From positions 1 to 39,997 of the forward strand of contig BJHG01000014.1 in assembly GCA_014191975.1 (NCBI GenBank): a DNA stretch of 39,997 bases. Direction: 5' to 3'. Below are positions 18,586 to 28,100 of this stretch, in pieces (within the stretch, counting starts at the first letter, position 1; each line of letters starts with the position of its first letter). This stretch comes from Methylococcaceae bacterium. Its GTDB lineage: Bacteria; Pseudomonadota; Gammaproteobacteria; Methylococcales; Methylomonadaceae. The notes beneath the pieces are model-generated. The model was not told the origin of the DNA and searched no databases. It worked only from the letters and a program-made list of their open reading frames with translations. Position numbers and translations under genes: made by a program.

Positions 18586-19294
18586 AGTAATTAAAATTTA
18601 TAGCTACCAATTCGAGCAGATGTTATCTGAAGGAGAATTCCAAACACTTTGTCGGCAACTTCCCAATACATCACAGTTTAAAATTTCGCAATATCGACGA
18701 TGGCAGGATAAATATGCTGCATTATTTGGGCGATTACTACTGAAAATAGCATTGATTGCAGAGGGTTATCCTCTGTGGTGTTTAGAGAATTTAAAGTTTG
18801 ATAGCTACAATCGACCTTTCATTGATTCGAAAGTTGATTTTAATATTTCTCATTCTGGAAGCTATGTACTCTGCGCGATTACAAAAAAAGGACGTATTGG
18901 CATCGATATAGAATATATCAGAAATATAAATACCCATGATTTTAAGCATTTTTTAACGAATGAAGAGTGGCTCGATGTGACTCGGGCAAGTGATCCAATC
19001 CGTCGCTTCTACCATCATTGGACCGTTAAAGAAAGTACAATGAAAGCTGATGGTCGGGGATTAAACATTCCGCCACAAAGTATTATCAGTTATTTGAATT
19101 TCGCTGTTATCGACAATAAAAAGTGGGGATTGAAAAAAATAGATTTCGAGGTGGATCATTATTCGTGTCATCTGGCATTTGAAAGGTATGAAGCGTTTCT
19201 GTTGCATTCAGTAACACGTAACAGAATTTATCACAATTTAGGCAATAACATGTTGTACCCGATTAGTATCATTGAAATTAAAAATGGTGTTTGA
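18578..19294 (+). CDS. Sfp-type 4'-phosphopantetheinyl transferase
   Basis: The 238-residue product has the Sfp-family motifs: a substrate-side FNISHSG, the metal-binding GIDIE (Asp110, Glu112) and WTVKES (Trp148, Lys151, Glu152). The enzyme moves phosphopantetheine from coenzyme A to the carrier-domain serines, here presumably Ser557 of the peptide synthetase and Ser958 of the polyketide protein. ATG 18578 overlaps the lipoprotein stop by eight bases (ATGAATGA), and the N-terminus MNEVIKIYSYQF then lines up with Sfp. ATG 18569 and TTG 18557 are in-frame alternatives. Its presence makes the cluster self-sufficient for carrier activation. Confidence 0.9.
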   Translation: MNEVIKIYSYQFEQMLSEGEFQTLCRQLPNTSQFKISQYRRWQDKYAALFGRLLLKIALIAEGYPLWCLENLKFDSYNRPFIDSKVDFNISHSGSYVLCAITKKGRIGIDIEYIRNINTHDFKHFLTNEEWLDVTRASDPIRRFYHHWTVKESTMKADGRGLNIPPQSIISYLNFAVIDNKKWGLKKIDFEVDHYSCHLAFERYEAFLLHSVTRNRIYHNLGNNMLYPISIIEIKNGV

Positions 19295-19370
19295 ATAGTT
19301 TGTTTTACTCTATACGTTACAATTCAATTCTTTGAACTGTATTATCCTGATCGTCACGGAGATTATAATT

Positions 19371-20951
19371 ATGAAAAATAGTAAAAAGATTACAGCTAAT
19401 TTATTGGCTTTAACCTTCGCTTCCTCTATGGCTGGCGCAGAAGTATACGATTTAAATCAAGTTCTTAATATAACGTTAGAACACGCGCCCGAAATCTTAC
19501 AAAAACAAGCAGAAGTCGAAGGAAATGAAGCGGCTATAAAAATTCAAACGGGGCAATTCGATCATAATGTATTTACAACTTACAAATCGGGAATTGATGA
19601 TTCCCCCGTTATTAGCTACAGCCAGTCTACTTTCCTTGGTTTAACGCACCTCCAGTCGTATCAACACTTGATGCAAGCTGGCATTTTGAAGCAATTTCGC
19701 ACAGGTATTTCAGCTGAATTCGATGTGAATATCTTTCGCAAAGATCCCATGAATGGCGACGCTATTTTCAAAAAAAATGGTATCGATTTAACGACCAGCA
19801 ATGAATCAACTGTAAATTTTAAATTAAATGTGCCGCTGTTAAAGGGGGCGACCAGTGACTCAGTCGCAGCGGCAGAAAATGCCACTACGTTGCAATACGA
19901 AGCCAGTAAAAATAATTTAACGTTCTTGATGTCATCCATCGCACTTAATTCTATCAATGCGTATTGGAACTATAAAATTGCCGAAGAGACATTAGAAATA
20001 AATCGTGCATCGGAAAAAAGAATTCAAGATTGGACTACCGAAGCGGAAGGCATTTTCATTAAAAAAGATGCCGATCATATTAAAGAAGCAGAAGAAAAAT
20101 ACTTCGTTGAAATTCAGGCAGCAAAAGCCTATTTGGCGAATAAGCATTTAAATGTTATTGCGTCTATTCAAGAACTAAAACAGGCGCAAGTAGCCTTGTT
20201 TATGGCAATAGGTACGCCATATAGTGATTTTAACCAAATAAAAATATCAAACGAAAAGTTACCAAAATTTAGTGCAGCCTCGTTGAAATCCAACCAATTG
20301 AATAAAAATTGGGTTTTGCAGGCAATAGCAAATCGTACCGATTTGAAAGCCATGAATTTATTCCAAGAAGCCAATAGTGTGATGGTAAAAAAATACGAGC
20401 GTGATTTATTGCCACAATTAGATGTGACATTAAACGCAGGGTATCAAGGTTTGAGCGAAGGTTCAAATTCAACAACATTTGGAAGTGCGCTGTATCGTAA
20501 TACACCAGGTCCAAATTTATCGGGGCAAATCGGTTTTGCCTATCCACTTGAAAATAATACTCAAGAAGGTTTGTTAAAAAAACAAGAAATGTCAAAACGT
20601 CAAACTGCCATTGAGATTGGGCAATTAGAAAGAAGTATTAGCGCAACAATAGATGTCGATGTGTCGTTATTAGATCGTTATATGATTACAAAAGATATGG
20701 CAGAAAAAGCCATCAGTTTTTATCAGCCAACGATTAACAATTTGGCAAAACAAACCATGAAAGATGGTCACACCATGTTGTTTTTGTTGCAATATGAAAC
20801 ATCTTTAGTTTCGTCAATGATTAGCAAGCTTCAAGCCGAAAGCGCATTAGCGAAATTGGTTGCAAGTGTTCGTCATCACACGGGTACACTCATAATTAGT
20901 TCAGCAGATGCAGGTCAATTTATTGATATGAATGGATTACGTAATTTTTAG
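19371..20951 (+). CDS. TolC-family outer-membrane efflux protein
   Basis: The start is set at ATG 19371 because CACGGAGAT lies eight bases upstream and the product then opens with a signal peptide (MKNSKKI then a hydrophobic run ending AGA). The 526-residue mature-plus-signal length fits the family, as does the long helical pattern: VYDLNQVLNITLEHAPEI near the N-terminus, an internal repeat of helical hairpins rich in Ala, Glu and Lys (for example AEEKYFVEIQAAKAYLANK) and a C-terminal half restarting with NRTDLKAMNLFQEANSVM. TolC-like proteins form the outer-membrane tunnel of tripartite exporters. No inner-membrane pump or adaptor lies in the window. It could export the hybrid product or serve type I secretion of the RTX protein at 25169. 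Confidence 0.85.
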   Translation: MKNSKKITANLLALTFASSMAGAEVYDLNQVLNITLEHAPEILQKQAEVEGNEAAIKIQTGQFDHNVFTTYKSGIDDSPVISYSQSTFLGLTHLQSYQHLMQAGILKQFRTGISAEFDVNIFRKDPMNGDAIFKKNGIDLTTSNESTVNFKLNVPLLKGATSDSVAAAENATTLQYEASKNNLTFLMSSIALNSINAYWNYKIAEETLEINRASEKRIQDWTTEAEGIFIKKDADHIKEAEEKYFVEIQAAKAYLANKHLNVIASIQELKQAQVALFMAIGTPYSDFNQIKISNEKLPKFSAASLKSNQLNKNWVLQAIANRTDLKAMNLFQEANSVMVKKYERDLLPQLDVTLNAGYQGLSEGSNSTTFGSALYRNTPGPNLSGQIGFAYPLENNTQEGLLKKQEMSKRQTAIEIGQLERSISATIDVDVSLLDRYMITKDMAEKAISFYQPTINNLAKQTMKDGHTMLFLLQYETSLVSSMISKLQAESALAKLVASVRHHTGTLIISSADAGQFIDMNGLRNF

Positions 20952-20974
20952 ATTACTTTTGATTGGAGTGAGAA

Positions 20975-21154
20975 ATGCCTGAAGTTAGTTTTGTTTATAT
21001 TACGATTTGTTTTGGTGTCGCCTGTTTGGGGGTAAATAGAAAGTTTGGATTTTGGGGTTATTTTTTCGGTTCTTTGTTATTAACCCCGCTTATTGGCATT
21101 ATTTTAGTTGTGAGTTCAGACAAAATAAAAGAACCGAGTAACACTCAAAACTAA
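20975..21154 (+). CDS. 59-residue membrane protein, two predicted helices
   Basis: This gene is short but well supported. GGAG at 20965-20968 stands six bases before ATG 20975, and it fits exactly between the TolC-like gene (23 bases upstream) and the SulP gene (10 bases downstream). The product starts MPEVSFVYITICFGVACLGV, then a short basic loop NRKFGFWG, then a second hydrophobic stretch SLLLTPLIGIILVV, and ends in a polar tail SSDKIKEPSNTQN. I do not recognise a family. A small subunit or accessory of the neighbouring transporter is plausible but not shown. Confidence 0.65.
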   Translation: MPEVSFVYITICFGVACLGVNRKFGFWGYFFGSLLLTPLIGIILVVSSDKIKEPSNTQN

Positions 21155-21164
21155 TCCTATCTTA

Positions 21165-23411
21165 ATGAATAGCATCGCAACAAAAATACTCGCATCAACA
21201 ATGTTTGGGGCTATATCTGGAATCGCCAACCTTGCTTATGGTATTGCGTTGGCCGCTTTACTCTTTTCGGGTTCACTTATCCCAGGTTATGAATTGGGTG
21301 TCGGTGTTATCCTTCTCGGTGGAGTTATTTTGGGACTCGTCGTTACTCTTCGTAGTGGTCAACCTAACGCAGTTGCAGAAGTACAAGAAACCACTATTGC
21401 AATTTTGGTAACGACGGTGGTAGTTGCGACAACAAATATGTCTGGTTCTGTAGAAGAGGCAAAGGTTCTTACAACGCTCGCAATATGCGGTACTTTCTCT
21501 ATTGCTACTGGGCTGTTATTTTTAATTGCAGGGAAGTTACGTATAGGTGGATTCGCTAATTTTTTACCCTTCCCCGTCATTGCTGGCTTTATTGCTGGCT
21601 CGGGCTGGTTGTTACTGATTGGCGGTATTTCTATGGTTGCTGGAGAGCATCATGAATTAACATCCACTCTTTTCAGTCTGACAAACGCCTTAATCTTTGT
21701 CAAAGTGATACCCGCAATTGTTTTTGCTTTACTCATGATGGTTATGTTACGCCGACTCTCACATCCTATGGTGGCACCGCTTCTTCTCGTTACAGCAGGT
21801 GGCGGATTTTATTTGGTGTTGCTAATCGCGGGCATTGACGTTGAAAAAGCGCGTTCTTTTGGATGGTTGCTTGAAATCACATCTAGCCATGGCATTATGT
21901 TTCCGACGCTCGATATGTTACGTCTTATCGATTGGCAGCAAGTTATTATTGCGATACCTATGGCTATTTCTGCGGCGGCACTTAGCATGATAGCGATGTT
22001 GCTCAATACAAACGCTCTCGAGCTAGAAACTGGCAATGAACTCGATGCCAATGCTGAATTACGCATAACCGGTATAGCTAACATTTTGGTTGGATTTATT
22101 GGTGGTTTATCAGGTTTTATTGCACTGGGTCACACACTGTTAGCCAAGAAAATGGGAGTGCATGGACGTAGCGCAGGATTCGCGAATGTAACCGTGTTAA
22201 TAATAGGTATGCTGATTGCGGAACCGTTAATTTCTAAAGTCCCTATTTTTCTGATGGCGGGTCTCGTGATGTTTCTTGGCTTAGGATTACTGTATGAGTG
22301 GCTGATTAAAACCCATCACAAACTACCCCTTACGGAATGGATGATTGTAGTAATCATTTTTATCGTTATTGCTACCCTTGGTCTTTTTGAAGGATTAGCT
22401 GTAGGGCTACTGGTATCGGTCATTATGTTTATTCATAGTTACTCAAAATTGCCTGTAATCCGCCTCAATGCAAGTGGATGTGAATTGCGTAGTTCTGTTG
22501 ATCGTTCAGCGATTGCAACACGTATACTTGATTATTATGGAAGCTCTATCCAAGTTATTTATCTTCAGGGTTATCTATTTTTTGGAACAGCGGATCATAT
22601 TGTTGATGGTATTCGTAAACGAATTTCCCGACGAGACATGCCTGTTTTACGCTTTTTAATACTAGATTTTAGTCACGTAGGCGGTTGCGACTCAGCAGCG
22701 ACATTATGCTTCATAAAGATACGCAATATTGCCAAACTGGGTCACGTGAAAGTGATATTTACTCGTGTTTCAGTCGAAGTTGAATACCTGTTACAACAAG
22801 CAGGTCTAGATTTTGATGTAAATGAATTATTATCGTTAGCTATTGATAGTGATCATGCGCTAGAAATTTGCGAATCTACGCTTCTTACTGAGCAGTACGA
22901 TGAATTAAATTCATTCAATATCTTACATTACCTAGAAACTATACTTGGTTCACATTCTAAATTACCTGAGTTAGTTGAAGCGATGAAATATATTTATCTC
23001 AAAGCAGGTAATTCACTTATTCATCGTGATGACGATGATACCTCCGTCTTTATCCTAGTTCAAGGGCAGCTCAAAGTGCAGATTGACTTACCTGATGGTC
23101 GTCAGTTAAGGCTTCGTACAATGACTTCGGGTGCAGTAGTCGGTGAAATTTCTTTTTATCTACATAAAAAACGCACAGCAGATGTTATTGTTGAAGAGGA
23201 TTCAATTGTTTTACGTCTTGATGCTCAAGTTCTTGCTCATTTGGAAAAAGAAAATAGTGAAGTAGCAATATTGATTCACCGTTTACTAGCAATTAACCTC
23301 TCTGAAAAACTAATGAGCGCTAACCGATTGATTGAAATAGGTAATATTTGTTTTTACTTTGCCATAATTAGCATGGTCACGTCGCCAAATGGACTCCATT
23401 TTCAAGTTTAA
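21165..23411 (+). CDS. SulP-family anion transporter with STAS and cyclic-nucleotide-binding domains
   Basis: The 748-residue protein has an N-terminal membrane part of about 10-12 segments (1-430; FANFLPFPVIAGFIAGSGW is a typical SulP stretch), a STAS domain at about 455-550 (VIYLQGYLFFGTADHIVDGI, ILDFSHVGGCDSAA) and a cNMP-binding-like domain at about 605-715 (YLKAGNSLIHRDDDD, VFILVQGQLKVQI, VGEISFYLHKKRTADV keeping the R-T-A of the phosphate cassette). SulP proteins move sulfate, bicarbonate or other anions, so ion choice here is unknown. After residue about 725 the sequence (GNICFYFAIISMV to the end) no longer looks like the domain and overlaps a minus-strand transposase-like fragment, so the C-terminus may have been replaced. 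No strong ribosome site is seen; it may be translated after the 59-residue gene. Confidence 0.85.
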   Translation: MNSIATKILASTMFGAISGIANLAYGIALAALLFSGSLIPGYELGVGVILLGGVILGLVVTLRSGQPNAVAEVQETTIAILVTTVVVATTNMSGSVEEAKVLTTLAICGTFSIATGLLFLIAGKLRIGGFANFLPFPVIAGFIAGSGWLLLIGGISMVAGEHHELTSTLFSLTNALIFVKVIPAIVFALLMMVMLRRLSHPMVAPLLLVTAGGGFYLVLLIAGIDVEKARSFGWLLEITSSHGIMFPTLDMLRLIDWQQVIIAIPMAISAAALSMIAMLLNTNALELETGNELDANAELRITGIANILVGFIGGLSGFIALGHTLLAKKMGVHGRSAGFANVTVLIIGMLIAEPLISKVPIFLMAGLVMFLGLGLLYEWLIKTHHKLPLTEWMIVVIIFIVIATLGLFEGLAVGLLVSVIMFIHSYSKLPVIRLNASGCELRSSVDRSAIATRILDYYGSSIQVIYLQGYLFFGTADHIVDGIRKRISRRDMPVLRFLILDFSHVGGCDSAATLCFIKIRNIAKLGHVKVIFTRVSVEVEYLLQQAGLDFDVNELLSLAIDSDHALEICESTLLTEQYDELNSFNILHYLETILGSHSKLPELVEAMKYIYLKAGNSLIHRDDDDTSVFILVQGQLKVQIDLPDGRQLRLRTMTSGAVVGEISFYLHKKRTADVIVEEDSIVLRLDAQVLAHLEKENSEVAILIHRLLAINLSEKLMSANRLIEIGNICFYFAIISMVTSPNGLHFQV

Positions 23412-23541
23412 GGCGTACTTCTTCGTCTGTGAAACTTAAATCTGCAGAATTCCTCATGCGTTGACTGTAAGCACAAAGCGTTTGTTTATAATATTTGCAA
23501 ATATACAGATAAATTATTACAATCTCCCCGTAATAGTTCAT
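23377..23541 (-). pseudogene. Possible N-terminal remnant of an IS transposase
   Basis: The minus strand carries an open frame of 54 codons from ATG at 23541 to TGA at 23377. Its product contains CKYYKQTLCAYSQRMRNSAD followed by LSFTDEEVRLKLENG, which has the flavour of the start of an insertion-sequence transposase, then stops abruptly. It overlaps the last 35 bases of the SulP gene. The identification is from memory of such N-termini and is weak. The remaining bases up to the amine-oxidase gene at 23686 contain no gene I can see, only short inverted matches such as CGAGA/TCTCG around 23559-23580 without a T-run. Confidence 0.3.
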
Positions 23542-23685
23542 TTTAAAATCCGTATTACGAGAGGAGTGAGATTTATCTCGTTATTTCACTGAGTTGAACT
23601 GGCTTTTATTTAGCGGTTAATTCGCATTTAACCCTATTTATTCTAGTTATTTTTTGAAATGTATTTCATTATTTAGTGTATAAAA

Positions 23686-25134
23686 ATGAATATAAACCGA
23701 AGAAACTTTCTTAAAATATCACTGCAAGTTATAGCGATAAGTAGTATTTCTCGTGTATCCCAAGCAGCAATCACACTTACGCCCTCAAATGCGGATATCA
23801 TAATTATTGGTGCAGGAATTTCCGGCATTGCAGCAGCAAGATCTTTAAAAGCTAAAGGGTATAATGTACTCATTTTAGAAGCACGTAATCGTATTGGTGG
23901 CAGAATATGGACCGATAACTCCTTAGGTATTCCATTGGATTTAGGGGCATCTTGGATACACGGAATAACTAATAATCCAATTAAACAGTTAGCTGATCAG
24001 TTTGCCCTGAAAACGCTTCCAGTGAACTATGAGGCTAGACAAATTTTCGATGATAACGGTACCCCTTTAACTGCTAGAGCGGATACAACATTATCAAATC
24101 GCTACAAAGCAATATATGAGCGCGTAATAGCAATTCAAGAGCAGAGAATTGATGACGACTTAAGTGATATATCTTGGCAAACTGCTCTTACACAAGAACT
24201 AGCGAATGAAAACTTTAGTTCAACCGAATTGAAAGAATTATATTTTTCATTGAATACTGAACTTGAGCACGAATATGGAGCAGATTTAAGTGAGCTTTCG
24301 TTGTTTAATTTCGATGAAGGAAGTGCTTTTAAAGGCATTGATCATATATTTTCTGGCGGATACGGACAACTTATTGATAAATTGGTAATTGATGGTAAGT
24401 TGACTTCAAATATTCTTCTGAATCAAGTGGTTAAATCCATTGATTACACTCAAAGAAAAGGCGTTAAAGTCACCACAGGTAAAAATGTATTCAGTGCCAT
24501 CGCCGTACTTGTGACCTTGCCTTTGGGTGTATTAAAAGCAAATACGGTTAGATTTACGCCTCCCCTGCCTCAAACAAAACAAAGTGCTATTAAAAAGCTC
24601 GGTTTTGGCACATTGAATAAAACGTATTTTCAATTTCCTGATTGTTTTTGGAAGGAAGATGACCACAGTGAACTATATAATTTCATCTCTAGCGCCAAAG
24701 GGCATTGGTCTGAATGGTTAAATATGCATCATTATAATCAGCAACCTGTCTTACTAGGATTCAATGCAGGAAAATATGGCAAAGATATTGAAAGTTTGTC
24801 AGATAAGGCCTTAATTTCTGATGGCATGCAGATGTTACAGAAAACCTACGGTAAAACAATCCCAGACCCCAAAAGCTATCTCATTACACGTTGGAATGCA
24901 GACCCGTATGCAAAAGGTGCATATTCTTTTATTGGTGTCGGTGCAACTACTAAAGATTATGACGAGTTAGCTAAACCCGTTACAAATAAACTTTTTTTTG
25001 CTGGTGAGGCCACTTCTTCTGAGTACTCAGCTACCGTGCATGGCGCATTTTTATCAGGGGAGAGGGCAGCGAAAAATATCATGTCTGCAGTACCTTTATT
25101 AAAAAGTGTAGTTAAAAAATCAATCTTAAAATAA
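23686..25134 (+). CDS. Flavin-containing amine oxidase with Tat signal
   Basis: The 482-residue product opens with a twin-arginine signal (INRRNFLK, then a hydrophobic run to about residue 27), so it should be exported folded with FAD bound. The FAD-binding Rossmann motif is IIIGAGISGIAAARSLK (G42, G44, G47), with the ribose-binding Glu65 in LILEARNRIGGR and the family GGR at 71-73. The C-terminus has FFAGEATSSEYSATVHGAF, the second flavin-contact motif of monoamine/polyamine oxidases. Family members oxidise amines, polyamines or amino acids to aldehyde, ammonia and peroxide. The gene stands alone after a 274-base gap and 34 bases before the RTX protein. Substrate is not predictable. Confidence 0.88.
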   Translation: MNINRRNFLKISLQVIAISSISRVSQAAITLTPSNADIIIIGAGISGIAAARSLKAKGYNVLILEARNRIGGRIWTDNSLGIPLDLGASWIHGITNNPIKQLADQFALKTLPVNYEARQIFDDNGTPLTARADTTLSNRYKAIYERVIAIQEQRIDDDLSDISWQTALTQELANENFSSTELKELYFSLNTELEHEYGADLSELSLFNFDEGSAFKGIDHIFSGGYGQLIDKLVIDGKLTSNILLNQVVKSIDYTQRKGVKVTTGKNVFSAIAVLVTLPLGVLKANTVRFTPPLPQTKQSAIKKLGFGTLNKTYFQFPDCFWKEDDHSELYNFISSAKGHWSEWLNMHHYNQQPVLLGFNAGKYGKDIESLSDKALISDGMQMLQKTYGKTIPDPKSYLITRWNADPYAKGAYSFIGVGATTKDYDELAKPVTNKLFFAGEATSSEYSATVHGAFLSGERAAKNIMSAVPLLKSVVKKSILK

Positions 25135-25168
25135 TAAAAAATTAACACAAAGTTGAAGGGGTATTATT

Positions 25169-28100
25169 ATGGTCAGCTCAGTAAATAGTAAATTGATGAA
25201 TACACTCAGTTCGTCTGCATTTAAAAATCAATTAAGCGAATATCTCACGGATGATAAATTATCGTTTGCCGAAACCAAACAATTTCTAAATTCCGTTAAA
25301 AAAGACGGCATGACAACAGCGAAACTAAAAGATTTAAATACAATATGGTCGTATAACACGTCATTATTTTCAGATGACTACACCAAGCATATTACTGGCT
25401 ATTTCATTACAGGATGCAATGCCAATTCATTTTGGTGGGGTGGTTTAGATCAGAGTGGTAAATCAGAATTAGGAAACTTGAGTACAACAACACCTCAAAG
25501 TAATTTAGAAAAATTGATCAATAAATGGTTTGCTGGCACTGATGTTCCATTGGCTTTGGTAGGTGGAGATACGGCAGCAGGAATTTCAGGTAACTTCAGC
25601 TTCAATTATGCCCCTTTTTCTTCCGGTGTTCTTTACAAAGATGGTGTTAGTGCGTCAGATGTCAATCAAGGAAGCGCTGGTACTTGTTATTTTTTAGCAT
25701 GTCTGGGGGCTGTTGCTAACGCTAACCCTTCTTACATTACTAAAGATTTTATTCGCGATAATGGGGATGATACTTATGGATTTCGCTTTTTCAATGCAAA
25801 TAGTGAAGCATATTATGTTACGGTAGATAAAAATCTAGCTATAGATAAAACAACTAATCAACCTGTACTTGCTAATCCTTCTAATGGTGAACTTTGGGTA
25901 GCCTTAGCCGAAAAGGCTTATGCTCAAATTAATTCACAAGCAAATGTTCTTCTTCGAAGTCAATCCGATAATTCATACCAAGCAATTGAAGGGGGAATGG
26001 CTGATCCGCTAAAACAAATTACTGGGTTGAATTATAGATATTACTGTGGGTACAATGAGAATATATCCGACACCTTTAGCTACACAGGCACTAAATATTC
26101 TCAAGATCCTAAAACGTATAAAAATGAAATTATTTCATTACTTCAAAATGGATCAATTGGTACTTTAGGCGTAACAGAAAAGATTACTGATAAAAATGGT
26201 AATTACGAGTTGTTTCCCGGACATGCATTTATGTTACTGGGTTATGATGCAAAAACAGATACATTTAAAATTAGAAATCCATGGGGAGATCGTGGTGATG
26301 TCAATGGAACAATTGCTGATTACGGTTACGTTCCTGAATTCAATCTATCAATAGAATCATTTTGGAATATTGCCGACATTCAACTCACAGATGTGTCGCT
26401 AAAAAATTTAAATTACAATTATACAATAAAATCCGATACAGGCACCTCAAAGAATAACGCAATTTCAGAAGGTCAAGCCGCATACTTATCAGTTCAACGC
26501 GATTCACCCAATATGACTTCAGTTATTTACTACGGTATTCAGCCTAATTCAACAAAGGGGCCGATAGATCAACCCGTTTTCTCAAAAGTTGCTATTGATT
26601 TTATGCAGGGCAATACGTTCCAACATCTAGCAGTTCCAATCTATACAGATTCCATTAAAGAAGGCATCGAGTCTTTTGATGTTAATTTCTATAAATCTTT
26701 TTTTGACGCCACACCCTTTACGAAAACTACTCTCTTTGTTAAAGATGGTCTTGTCGATAAGAGCATTTATGTTTTAACTAACGTAGACAGTGAAGTCGTT
26801 AAAGAAGGACAGGTTTTTACACTTAAAATTGAACGCAGTGATACTAGCATCGCCTCCACGGTGTATATCGATACCGTTGATCAAACTGCTACGGGCACTG
26901 ATGTCGCTGGCGAAGTGGGAAGTGGGAATTATACGGTTTTCGATAGTGATTATATAAAATTACATAAAACACCCGTAGACTTTAAAGTTGGTCAAAAAAC
27001 TGCAACCATTGACATTCACACTATTCCCGATTTTAAAACCGAAGGCACGGAAACTTTTAGCGTTAATTTATACAAATATTTCACTGATATTAATGCTAGT
27101 ACGAACGGGGTAGTTCAAATCGCTGATGATGCTACTTTACAAGCAACCTCTTCTTATCATTATTCAATGACCTCGGATGCTGCCTCTGAAAATACAGGGA
27201 AGGGAGAAGGGGATTCAATTACATTTACAGTAAAACGTGACGGAACAGGAACGGAGTCATCGATATTTTTAACAAGTGAGATTGGCTCAGCAGTTGAAGG
27301 AGTTGATTACTTATTTAAATCAACAGAGCTTAAGTTTTCTTCTGACCAAGACACCTTAACATTCAGTGTTGAAACTCTGCCCGATAATCTGTTAGAGGCC
27401 ACTGAGTTGTTAAATATAGGCTTACGTACATCGTCTGCCACAGGATCTCCGGATGTAAAAGTATCAGGCTATATAAAAAATGTGGATGAAACCTTTTATA
27501 ATTATGTCATTACATCTTCCGCAGTGACAAGTGATTTATCTGTAGAAGAAGGTAGCGACATTGTTTTTACCATCACACGTGATAAATCAGGTACAGAATC
27601 AACTATCTACGTACATACATTTGATGGCCTAGCCATTAGTGAAAGTGATAATGGCGCTTGTGATTATGAAAATATTTATGAGCAGGAAGTGACCTTTTTG
27701 GCAAATGAAACAACCAAAACAATAGTTGTCAAAACTTATGCAGATTCGAATACGATAGAAGGGGTTGAAGATCTCAATGTGGGGATTTATAACTTCAAAA
27801 GTGACACGACTTATTCGAGTTATACGAGAGCCTATATTCACGACATTATTCCAGATAATTATAGTTATAGCCTCGATGAAGAGGAGTATGACGTTATTCA
27901 AGGAGATCCGCTCACCGTGACAATTACACGAAGTTCAAATGGTACGCCATCTAGTGTATTTTTGTGGACAGATACAGGCATGGCAACAGAAGAGGATTTT
28001 CAAGGGGTTGACGGTTTGCAAATTGATTTTGGTGCAGATGAAACCAGTAAAACAATTGTGATAGATACATTAGACGATGCATTAACGGATGAGCAAATTT

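Noticed and set aside
23555-23615. Possible terminator hairpin after the SulP gene
   Set aside because: Only five-base arms (CGAGA/TCTCG, AGTGA/TCACT) with long loops and no T-run.
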